From the NCBI RefSeq assembly GCF_900182545.1, contig NZ_FXTJ01000004.1:1-64000 (forward strand): a stretch of DNA of 64,000 bases, written 5' to 3'. Within the stretch, counting starts at the first letter, position 1; every line of letters starts with the position of its first letter. Source of the stretch: Geodermatophilus aquaeductus (lineage in GTDB: Bacteria; Actinomycetota; Actinomycetes; Mycobacteriales; Geodermatophilaceae). Under the pieces are notes generated by a model. The model was not told the origin of the DNA and made no database searches. It worked only from the letters and a program-made list of their open reading frames with translations. Of the stretch, positions 1 to 6,472 are shown in pieces. The position numbers and the translations under genes are program-made.

Positions 1-128
1 AGCGAGCCCGGATGGAGCTCACCGTAGCCCGCCACCGCCGCCGCGCAGCCGAGCGCGAGGACGCCGCAGCCCGCGAGCGCGACCGCCGCCGGCTGGGCCC
101 TCGCGAGAGCGCGGCGGGGGAGTGTCAT
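1..128 (-). CDS. N-terminus of an exported or membrane-anchored protein (partial)
   Basis: Reading the minus strand from ATG at 128 gives MTLPRRALARAQPAAVALAG and then a run rich in Ala, Gly, Leu and Cys. A positively charged start followed by a long hydrophobic stretch is a signal peptide or membrane anchor. The frame stays open to the window edge, so the rest of the protein lies outside and its function cannot be told. It is divergent from the lipoprotein gene at 419, with about 290 bp between them that must hold both promoters. I see no clear operator there. The start codon is chosen because the hydrophobic segment begins directly after it. Confidence 0.55.
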   Translation of the reverse strand, partial: MTLPRRALARAQPAAVALAGCGVLALGCAAAVAGYGELHPGS

Positions 129-418
129 GAGGCCGATGCTGGCCCCTCCGAGCGGGGCCGGGTGCGCGTGCTGTCCGCCGTCACGGGACGTCGAGGCTAC
201 GGGCGACCGCCGGACGTGCCGACGCCAGAAGCAGCAGAACACCTTGGCGGCCGAGGCATGCCGGTTGGGATAGCGACGTCGCTGGGACGGCGGTGCAGCG
301 GTCGGCCCCGCCGCGGAGATCCGGCGCCACGCCGGCCGTCACGGGGCTGCCACGCCGGGAGCCGCCACCGGAGCCCGGCCCGCGGCTAGCGTGGGACACC
401 GCTGTCCGGGGGATCGCC

Positions 419-1006
419 ATGCGCCGCACCGTTCTGCTCGCTTCCTGCCTCACCGTGCTCGCCGGTTGTGGTTCCGGAGGTGATGACGCCGCGCCGGGCG
501 AGGGCGCCGCCAGTACCAGCACGCCGGCGCCCGTCGCGGACGTGGGGGACACCGTTGCGTTCACCGACCGGGTGGGCGGGACGGCCACCATCACCCTCGA
601 CGGGGTCTTCCGCACCGATCGGGCGGACAGTTCCCAGCTCATCGCCGACGTCACCGTCACCGCCGCTGGCGGTGCAGTGTCCGTGGATCCGCTGCGCTTT
701 CGGGCGCAGACCGTGGAGGGTTCCTCCGTCGACCCCGGGAACGGCGTGATCGGTCGTCCGGCGGAGGGCGGGATCGCGTTCGACGTCCCGGAGGGCGAGG
801 TGCTGATCTCCTACGTCGACCCGGACGGGGAGGTCCTGGTGGCATTTCGCATCAACCTGGCCAGTCAGGTGCCCCCGGACGACGAGGTCGAGTTTCCGCC
901 CTTCAGTTGCGACATGGGCGTGGACGGCATCCCGATCTGCGAGGGTGACGTCCCCGACTCGGTCGGCGTCTATCGGACGCCTGACGGTGTCCTGGTCGGC
1001 GACTGA
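419..1006 (+). CDS. Secreted lipoprotein of unknown function
   Basis: The 195-residue product starts MRRTVLLASCLTVLAGCGSG, a classical lipoprotein signal with lipobox LAGC and lipidated Cys17. A low-complexity Gly/Ala/Ser/Thr linker follows to about residue 45. The rest has alternating beta-strand character (DTVAFTDRVGGTATITLDGV) as in the extracellular DUF4352-like immunoglobulin-fold domains of actinobacterial lipoproteins; that likeness is by eye only. The longer reading frame from 293 would bury the lipobox, so the start is placed at 419. It is probably anchored to the outer face of the cytoplasmic membrane. It lies outside the integrative element and has no SARP-type site upstream. Confidence 0.8.
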   Translation: MRRTVLLASCLTVLAGCGSGGDDAAPGEGAASTSTPAPVADVGDTVAFTDRVGGTATITLDGVFRTDRADSSQLIADVTVTAAGGAVSVDPLRFRAQTVEGSSVDPGNGVIGRPAEGGIAFDVPEGEVLISYVDPDGEVLVAFRINLASQVPPDDEVEFPPFSCDMGVDGIPICEGDVPDSVGVYRTPDGVLVGD

Positions 1007-1016
1007 CAGTGCTGCC

Positions 1017-1215
1017 GGGTAGGCGTCGCTGGACGTCAGGTGCACGTCCCCGAAGCGGTCGGTGACGATGGCGCCGAAGTCGACGGGGACGACGTCGGCG
1101 ACACTCTCGGCGCTTGCGGGGCGGCGAGGATTGCCACGCGGTCGGCGGCATCCTCGTGCTCCGTGATGAAGCACAGCGTCCGGTGCAGGAGCAGAGGCCG
1201 CGCCGTCCCGGTCGT
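1017..1215 (-). pseudogene. Possible decayed coding fragment beside the left att site
   Basis: Two overlapping minus-strand frames look coding in succession. One reads RTLCFITEHEDAADRVAILA and the next, after a one-base shift near 1105, reads ADVVPVDFGAIVTDRFGDV. Neither has a convincing start or end and I do not recognise the family. It may be the remains of a chromosomal gene damaged when elements entered the neighbouring tRNA-derived site. It could equally be chance open frame in GC-rich DNA. Confidence 0.25.
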
Positions 1216-1279
1216 TCGAGCCCGCGGGCACTGTCGATGACGAATGCCCACCGCTTGCAGCGATGTGGGTTCAACTCGG

Positions 1280-1544
1280 TGTCCGAGGGGGGACTTGAAC
1301 TCCTAGCCCCGGCTAAGCATCTAGATGCGCCCTAGTGCCCTGAGCTGCGCGTTCGTGAGTTCGGTGGCGTGTGGTCGGACCTCAGGAGGCATCCTGATAC
1401 CGCCAGATACGCCGTCGTCAGTATCACGTTGGGTATCACGGGCCGGCTCCGCCTGGGGGTGGGACTTGGGCGGGACGGGCTTTCCACGCCAGCATGCCGC
1501 CGCACCGATCGCGGAAGAACGGCCGCGGGTCGTCGGGGTCGCCG
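1280..1544 (+). repeat. Left att site and element arm, copy A
   Basis: Starts with 21 bp identical to the 3' end of the tRNA-Leu gene at 50820 and continues with a ~245-bp arm that recurs at 38960-39208 at roughly 85 percent identity by eye. The arm holds a perfect 12-bp palindrome GCATCTAGATGC near 1317 and two direct GTATCACG octamers at 1421 and 1433, plausible arm-type integrase sites. The homology ends exactly where an insertion sequence begins. Confidence 0.8.
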
Positions 1545-2439
1545 CTAAGAGATCGTTTCTGAATGACTCCGGCGTGGCAGCCGGGGTTGGCGCCGGTCCC
1601 GAGCAGCCTGGTGCGGGTGATCGAGGAGCTCGTCCCTGACGGGCTGTGGGAGCGGATCGCGCCGCTGCTGGCCCCCGCCCAAGCCACGTCGCTACCGGCA
1701 TCCGGGTCGGCGGCCGGTCGATGACCGGGCCGCACTCGCCGGGATCGTGTTCGTGCTCAAGAGCGGGATCACCTGGAACCAGCTGCCCACCTCCCTGGTC
1801 GGCTGCTCCGGGGGTGACCTGCTGGCGGCGACTGCGGGACTGGACCGAGGCCGGCGTCTGGCCGGCCCTGCACGCACAGCTGCTGGACCAGCTGCGCGCC
1901 CTCGGCGAGCTGGACCTGGACCGGTGTGCGGTCGACGGCTCCCACATCCGCGCCCTCAAAGGGGGGACCACGTCGGCCCCTCCCCGGTCAACCGCGGCCG
2001 GCCCGGCTCCAAGCACCACCTGATCGTCGACGCCGGCGGCATTCCGCTGGCGGTCACCCTGACCGGCGGCAACCGCAACGACATCACCCAGCTGATTCCG
2101 CTGGTCGACGCCATCCCGCCGATCCGCGGCCGGCGCGGGCGGCCCCGCCGCCGACCGCGGGAGCTGTTCGCCGACCGCGGCTACGACCACGACGTCTACC
2201 GCCGCCGGCTGCGCCGGCGCGGGATCACGCCGCGGATCGCCCGCCGCGGCGTCGCGCACGGCTCCGGCCTGGGCCGCCACCGCTGGGTGGTCGAGCGCGG
2301 CTTCGCCTGGCTGCACGCCTTCAAGCGGCTGCGCATCCGCTACGAGCGCCGCGCCGACATCCACCTCGGGCTACTCCAGCTGGCCTGCGCCCTTATCTGC
2401 TACCGACAGCTACCCGTCGTTCTGAAGTGAGTTCTAAGG
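1545..2439 (+). mobile_element. Decayed IS5-type insertion sequence
   Basis: Contains the frameshifted transposase at 1563-2430. The ends form imperfect inverted repeats: 1545-1567 (CTAAGAGATCGTTTCTGAATG and on) against the reverse complement of 2416-2438, matching at about two thirds of positions. It abuts the left att arm, so it landed at or inside the arm of element 1. Copy B of the arm has no IS. Confidence 0.65.
1563..2430 (+). pseudogene. IS5-family transposase, broken by three frame changes
   Basis: The protein can be followed through three frames. The N-terminus reads VIEELVPDGLWERIAPLL. After a shift in a C run near 1675 it reads YRHPGRRPVDDRAALAGIVF and VLKSGITWNQLPTSL. A shift in a five-G run near 1810 leads to VTCWRRLRDWTEAGVWPALH, and a shift in a six-G run near 1963 leads to the DDE half (HHLIVDAGG, LTGGNRND, ELFADRGYDHD, WVVERGFAWLH). 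All parts of an IS5-group (DUF4096 plus DDE_Tnp_1) transposase are present. All three breaks sit in homopolymers, so sequencing error is possible; as written the gene is inactive. Confidence 0.8.
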
Positions 2440-2496
2440 GTGGCGGCGAACCCCACGTGCACGAAACAGCGGAAAACCGCAGTGCCCGAGGGCGCG

Positions 2497-2527
2497 TGAC
2501 GCTGCTGTGACGGCCCGCGCCTAGCGT
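2497..2527 (+). promoter_or_regulatory. SARP-type operator and promoter of the tyrosinase pair
   Basis: TGAC at 2497 and 2508 (11-bp period) are followed after 10 bp by the -10-like hexamer TAGCGT at 2522. This is the geometry of SARP-activated promoters, where direct repeats take the place of the -35 box. The transcript would have a leader of about 120 nt before the tyrosinase start. Confidence 0.7.
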
Positions 2528-2651
2528 CGTCCCCGGCCCGGGTCGTGGCGTGTCGTGCCACTGCGCAGGCTGCTGTCGGCGGCCGTGGCGGCAGCCAGTC
2601 GTACGCGACCGCTCCGTGAGGATCGGGGCCCGGAGGCAGAGAGGGCAGTCC

Positions 2652-3479
2652 ATGGCGGTCGGAACGACCTCGTTCCACATGGCGGCCTCACCGGTGCGGT
2701 GGCGGCGGAGCGCTCGCCGGCTCACCCCCGGGCAGGTCACGCTGCTGCGCGAGGCCTTCAGCGCGACGATGGCCATCGGCGACGAGCGGGGCTACAACTA
2801 CTTCGCCGGCCTGCACGGCCTCCCGCGCCCGATGGACTGCACCGTGGCCCACGGTCGGCCGTTCTTCCTGCCGTGGCACCGCGCGTACCTGTACTTTTTC
2901 GAACGAGCACTCCGCGACCAGGTCCCGGAGGCCACGCTGACCTGGTGGGACTGGCGGACGCCGACCGTCCCGGCGATCTTCGCCGCCGAGCGGTCACCCG
3001 ACGGCCGACCGAACCCGCTCCACTCGGCGCCCGTAGACCCGGTCGCCCTCCAGCAAGGGGAGGCTGCTCGGCCGCCGGTCCTGGCGAGGAGGTGGACCGA
3101 GCGGGACCCGGGAGCACCGGGCACCCCTCCGCTCCCGACCGCTCAGGACGTGCAGAACGCTCTCGAGCAGAACGACTACTTTTCGTTCACCGACGCGCTG
3201 GAAGAACTGCACAACCGGGTGCACCTGTGGACCGGCGGTCGGTTCGGTCACATGCGGCTGGTCGAGTACTCGAGCTTCGACCCCATCTTCTGGGCGCACC
3301 ACGCGATGGTCGACCGGCTGTGGCGGTTGTGGCAGTTGGAGCACCCCGGGGCGCGACCGCCCTCTTCCATCCTGCGGACCGCGCTGCCACCCTTCCCGAT
3401 GACGGTGGAGCAGACACTGGACACGACAGCACTCGGCTACGACTACGCCGTGTCCACGAGCTCGGCACCGACCCCCTGA
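2652..3479 (+). CDS. Tyrosinase-family copper oxidase
   Basis: This 275-residue protein has both copper sites of type-3 copper phenol oxidases. CuA ligands are likely His55 (GLHGLP), His67 (CTVAHGRP) and His76 (FLPWHRAYLYFFE). CuB ligands are His187 and His191 (EELHNRVHLW) plus the His pair at 216-217 (DPIFWAHHAMVDRLW). The family hydroxylates monophenols and oxidises diphenols to quinones. No signal peptide is visible. The ATG at 2652 has an AGAGAGG ribosome site. The next gene follows 8 bp later, and a SARP-type promoter precedes this one, tying it to the eCIS regulon. The substrate is unknown; melanin-like pigment or protein crosslinking are possibilities. Confidence 0.88.
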   Translation: MAVGTTSFHMAASPVRWRRSARRLTPGQVTLLREAFSATMAIGDERGYNYFAGLHGLPRPMDCTVAHGRPFFLPWHRAYLYFFERALRDQVPEATLTWWDWRTPTVPAIFAAERSPDGRPNPLHSAPVDPVALQQGEAARPPVLARRWTERDPGAPGTPPLPTAQDVQNALEQNDYFSFTDALEELHNRVHLWTGGRFGHMRLVEYSSFDPIFWAHHAMVDRLWRLWQLEHPGARPPSSILRTALPPFPMTVEQTLDTTALGYDYAVSTSSAPTP

Positions 3480-3487
3480 AGGCAGCC

Positions 3488-4021
3488 ATGGAGATTTACA
3501 CGTCACCGCCCCTCGACGTCGCCGCCCCGGGCGCGGCCGGCGGGGCCACGGTCGCCGTCTTCGACCGAGCGGACCTGATCTTCCACGGCGTGGACCACTC
3601 CGGGCCATCGTTCACCGCACGGGTGTACCTCGCCCACCCCGAGGCCGACGCCGCCACCCCGACGACCGCCGAGGCCGGTTACGCCGGCTGCTTCACCATC
3701 TTCGGGCACGGCGGCTGCGTGGGTACCGACGACGACCACTGCAACCCGAAGGCCCGGACCGTCGACGACTTCGACCTGCGCATGCCGCACCCGCTGCTCC
3801 CGCAGACCAAGGTCGTGACCGTCACCGAGGCGCTGCGCCGGCTCGGGCCGGTCAGCCAGGTCACCGTCACGGTGGTGCCGGTCGTGCCCGGCGAGACGGG
3901 ACCCGAGGTCACCGATGCACTCAGCTTCACCACGCTGCGGCTCGCCGTGTACCGGGATGACCGGCGGCTGGAGGAGGACATGGAGGAGGAGGAAGCGGTC
4001 TCCGGCTCCCACCCGGGGTGA
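3488..4021 (+). CDS. Tyrosinase partner protein (C-terminal cap-like domain)
   Basis: A 177-residue protein starting 8 bp after the tyrosinase with GAAGG as ribosome site. The beta-rich sequence around residues 25-55 (AVFDRADLIFHGVD, SFTARVYLAHPEAD) and the GCFTIFGHGGC segment resemble the C-terminal domain of plant polyphenol oxidases, which covers the active site and can carry copper. Here it would be a separate chain, possibly a maturation or capping partner. The C-terminus is strongly acidic (LEEDMEEEEA). The family likeness is by eye. Its stop codon overlaps the next SARP-type site. Confidence 0.6.
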   Translation: MEIYTSPPLDVAAPGAAGGATVAVFDRADLIFHGVDHSGPSFTARVYLAHPEADAATPTTAEAGYAGCFTIFGHGGCVGTDDDHCNPKARTVDDFDLRMPHPLLPQTKVVTVTEALRRLGPVSQVTVTVVPVVPGETGPEVTDALSFTTLRLAVYRDDRRLEEDMEEEEAVSGSHPG

Positions 4022-4049
4022 CGCCGACGTGACGGGGGCTGGGCACGCT
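4019..4049 (+). promoter_or_regulatory. SARP-type operator before the sortase pair
   Basis: TGAC at 4019 and 4030 (11-bp period), then 10 bp, then CACGCT at 4044 as a weak -10-like hexamer. The first TGAC includes the stop codon of the tyrosinase partner gene. The leader to the ATG at 4124 would be about 70 nt. Confidence 0.5.
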
Positions 4050-4123
4050 GACCGGAGGAGATCGAACTCCTCAGCCTGTGCCACGGCGGGGCATCACCCG
4101 GTCCCGCGCGAGGGGAAGCCGCC

Positions 4124-4823
4124 ATGTCGTCCTACGGAGATGACCGGCCCGGCGACGGGCCCGACCGACCGGACCCCGGGCAGGGCCGTCGACGTCCGCC
4201 CTGGCTGCTCGTCCCGCTGGTGCTGATCGCCCTCGTCGCGCTCGCGGGGCTGTTCCTCCCCGTCAACGACCGGGGCCGGGCAGGGCCGTCGACGTCCGCC
4301 CTGGCTGCTCGTCCCGCTGGTGCTGATCGCCCTCGTCGCGCTCGCGGGGCTGTTCCTCCCCGTCAACGACCGGGGCCGGGCAGGGCCGTCGACGTCCGCC
4401 CTGGCTGCTCGTCCCGCTGGTGCTGATCGCCCTCGTCGCGCTCGCGGGGCTGTTCCTCCCCGTCAACGACCGGGGGACGACCACAGTCAGCTCCACGCCC
4501 GGGCCGACGGGGTCCGCCGGGCCGAGCGGCCCGCCCGGGTCCAGCGCCTCTGCAGTGCTCCCCGGGTCCACCGACGGGCCAGGCACGAGCAGCGGGTCCG
4601 CCGCAGGTGGTGCCCCGGCTCGGGGGGCACGCCGGCGGCTGTGACGCCTGTCGGCTCCCCGGACACGGGCGGGGGCGGCACGTCGTCGTCCGCAGACGTC
4701 GTCCTCGTCGCCGCAGGGGTGACGGCACTGGTCGGTGCCGCCTTCGTGGCCGGGTGCGTGGTGCGGCGGCGCGACGACGGTGTTGAGCACGGACCGACCG
4801 GGACCGGCCCGGGAGGCCCGTGA
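4124..4823 (+). pseudogene. Sortase-substrate-like membrane protein disrupted by a 100-bp tandem repeat
   Basis: The ATG at 4124 (GAGGGGAAG ribosome site) opens a Pro/Asp/Arg-rich start and the membrane helix WLLVPLVLIALVALAGLFL. That helix is encoded inside a 100-bp unit present three times, so translation leaves frame and stops at 4426. Downstream, the frame ending at 4823 encodes a sorting-signal-like tail: SPDTG, then a hydrophobic segment (VVLVAAGVTALVGAAFVAG), then RRRDD. That tail overlaps the sortase start as GTGA, so it is under selection as coding sequence. With two repeat copies the frame would be open from 4124 to 4823. With one copy it would enter a Pro/Ser/Thr/Gly linker and need one extra G near 4622 to reach the tail. 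Confidence 0.6.
4178..4474 (+). repeat. Perfect 100-bp tandem repeat, three copies
   Basis: The unit starts CGGGCAGGGCCGTCGACGTC and recurs at exactly 100-bp steps (CAGGGCCGTC at 4181, 4281 and 4381). The copies are identical. Each encodes the same transmembrane helix. Because 100 is not a multiple of three, copy number sets the downstream reading frame. Confidence 0.95.
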
Positions 4824-5530
4824 CCGGCCTCGCAGGCGGCCGGCGCGGCTGGCCCGCGGCGCTCGGCGTCGGCCTGCGCCGCCGGGGTCGCTGGGCCAGC
4901 GCCCTGCTGGGCGCGGCGGGCCTGGTGCTGCTCCTCTGGGGTCTGCCCCGCTCGCCGGAGGCCGCGCTTCCGCGAGCCGCGGCGCCACCCAGCGCCCAGG
5001 ACCTGATGGTCGATCCGGTTGCGGGTGCCGGTGGGACGGGCACCGCCACCCCGACGTCGGCTCCGCAGCAGTCCCGACCCGTCCACCTCGACATCCCGCG
5101 CATCGAGCTGCGCACGGACCTGGTCCCCGTGGGCCTGAACCCGGACGGCACGGTCGTCGTCCCACCGCTGGTCCCGGGAGCCCCGGCCGCCTGGTACCAG
5201 TATCTCGCCTCGCCCGGGGATCCCGGCCCCGCCGTCCTGCTCGGGCACGTCGACACCTACCGCGGACCTGCGGTGTTCCACCGGGTCCACGAGCTGCGGT
5301 CCGGTGACGCGATCGAGGTCCAGCGAGCCGACGGCCGTTTCGTCGACTTCGTCGTCGATGCCGTGCACACGTACGCCAAGACGGAGTTCCCGTCCGAGGC
5401 CGTGTACGGCCCGTCCGCCGAACCGGTGCTGCGGCTGCTGACCTGCGGCGGGACGTTCGACCGGGAGCGGCGGACGTACCTGAGCGTCGTGGTGGTCTAC
5501 GCATCTCTCGGAGCTGCCCCGGGACGCTGA
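4820..5530 (+). CDS. Class F sortase
   Basis: A 236-residue membrane-anchored transpeptidase. One membrane segment lies at about 27-42 (ASALLGAAGLVLLLWG), then a Pro/Ala/Thr linker, then the sortase barrel from about residue 85. The catalytic residues are visible: His143 (LLGHVDTY), Cys209 (LRLLTCGG) and an Arg at 217-218 (DRERRTY). It should cleave an LPXTG-like motif and attach the protein to the cell wall; the adjacent gene encodes an SPDTG tail that fits. The GTG start overlaps the stop of that gene (GTGA), with GGGAGG as ribosome site, so the two are translationally coupled. Class F sortases are typical of actinobacteria. Confidence 0.88.
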   Translation: MTGLAGGRRGWPAALGVGLRRRGRWASALLGAAGLVLLLWGLPRSPEAALPRAAAPPSAQDLMVDPVAGAGGTGTATPTSAPQQSRPVHLDIPRIELRTDLVPVGLNPDGTVVVPPLVPGAPAAWYQYLASPGDPGPAVLLGHVDTYRGPAVFHRVHELRSGDAIEVQRADGRFVDFVVDAVHTYAKTEFPSEAVYGPSAEPVLRLLTCGGTFDRERRTYLSVVVVYASLGAAPGR

Positions 5531-5548
5531 GCTGCGGCCCCGGTTCGG

Positions 5549-5579
5549 GGCGGCCACCCTCCTCGAGCGGGTGGCCGCC
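5549..5579. terminator. Perfect GC-rich hairpin after the sortase gene
   Basis: An 11-bp perfect stem (GGCGGCCACCC at 5549-5559 and its complement at 5569-5579) with a 9-nt loop. No T tract follows, as is usual in actinobacteria. It sits between the sortase stop and the SARP promoter and probably separates the two transcription units. Confidence 0.55.
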
Positions 5580-5586
5580 GTCGACG

Positions 5587-5618
5587 TGACAAAACGGTGA
5601 CGCCCCGCCTCCTATCCT
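5587..5618 (+). promoter_or_regulatory. SARP-type operator upstream of the SARP gene itself
   Basis: TGAC at 5587 and 5598 (11-bp period), followed after 11 bp by TATCCT at 5613, the best -10-like hexamer of the set. It implies autoregulation of the SARP gene 29 bp downstream. Confidence 0.6.
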
Positions 5619-5646
5619 CGTCCGCGATCGAAACGGAGGGGGAGAC

Positions 5647-6450
5647 ATGCCAGCTCAGCCGTTGTCCGATCACAAGGCGCTGCCGGAGCGGGTCCCGACG
5701 GGACCGGTGCTGCACCTGCTCGACGGTCCTCATGTCTGTGTCGACGGATCTCGCCGAGAGGTCCCTGAGGGCGGCAAGCGACTGCTCGTCTTCGTCGCTC
5801 TGCGGCGCCGGCGCGTGGAGCGGCGGTACGCGGCCGGCTTGCTGTGGCCTCTCGGCAGTGACGACCGTGCGGCGGGGAACTTGCGCTCGGCGTTGTGGCG
5901 ACTCCGCGGGGCGGACATCGACCTCATGAGCGTTGACAAGTGTTCGCTGCGTCTGCGCGAGGACGTCGCGGTGGACGTCGAACTCGCCCGCGACTGGGCC
6001 ACCGGCCTCATCAGCGGCACGACACCCGCCGATGAGCTCACCATCACCCCGTCCTGGTTCGATGCGCTCGATCTGCTCCCCGGTTGGTACGACGACTGGG
6101 TGATCATGGAACGCGAACGGCTGAGGCAGCGGATGCTGCACGGACTGGAGGCGTTGAGTCGCCAGCTCGTCAGGGAGGGACGCTTCGCCGAGGCTGTCGA
6201 AGCGGCGATGGTGGCTGTCTCGGTCGAGCCGCTCAGAGAGAGTGCCCAGCGGGCACTGGTCACCGCCCATCTCGCTGAGGGGAACCGTGTGGAGGGCCAG
6301 CGCTGCTTCGACGCTTACCGGGAAGTCCTCCGCCGCGATCTGGGAGCAGAACCGGCACCCGAACTGACCGCCCTGGTGCACCCCGACTCGTCGGGGACCC
6401 GAGCCCCGGAGGTGTGGCGGTTGAGGCCCGCTGCGGTCGCCACCGGCTGA
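5647..6450 (+). CDS. SARP-family transcriptional activator (wHTH plus BTAD)
   Basis: This 267-residue protein has the two domains of Streptomyces antibiotic regulatory proteins. A winged helix occupies about 15-95 (LLDGPHVCVDG, GGKRLLVFVALRRRRVERRY, AAGNLRSALWRLR). The helical bacterial transcriptional activation domain follows at about 105-255 (PGWYDDWVIMERERLRQRML, AAMVAVSVEPLRESAQRALV, YREVLRRDLGAEPAPEL). There is no AAA or TPR extension, so it is a small DnrI/RedD-like SARP. Family members bind direct repeats spaced 11 bp beside the -10 box and recruit RNA polymerase. Six such repeats are found at element 1 promoters, including its own, so it is the likely master activator of the locus. 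The start has GGAGGGGGAG upstream. Confidence 0.9.
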   Translation: MPAQPLSDHKALPERVPTGPVLHLLDGPHVCVDGSRREVPEGGKRLLVFVALRRRRVERRYAAGLLWPLGSDDRAAGNLRSALWRLRGADIDLMSVDKCSLRLREDVAVDVELARDWATGLISGTTPADELTITPSWFDALDLLPGWYDDWVIMERERLRQRMLHGLEALSRQLVREGRFAEAVEAAMVAVSVEPLRESAQRALVTAHLAEGNRVEGQRCFDAYREVLRRDLGAEPAPELTALVHPDSSGTRAPEVWRLRPAAVATG

Positions 6451-6472
6451 CCGTCGGACGGGATGGACGAGC

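Noticed and set aside
1280..1330. A functional tRNA at the left att copy
   Set aside because: Only the 3' acceptor and T-arm part matches tRNA-Leu; no anticodon arm or 5' half follows. The same holds at 38940.
4178..4474. A CRISPR array or operator array
   Set aside because: The 100-bp units are directly adjacent and identical, without spacers, and each encodes the same membrane helix.
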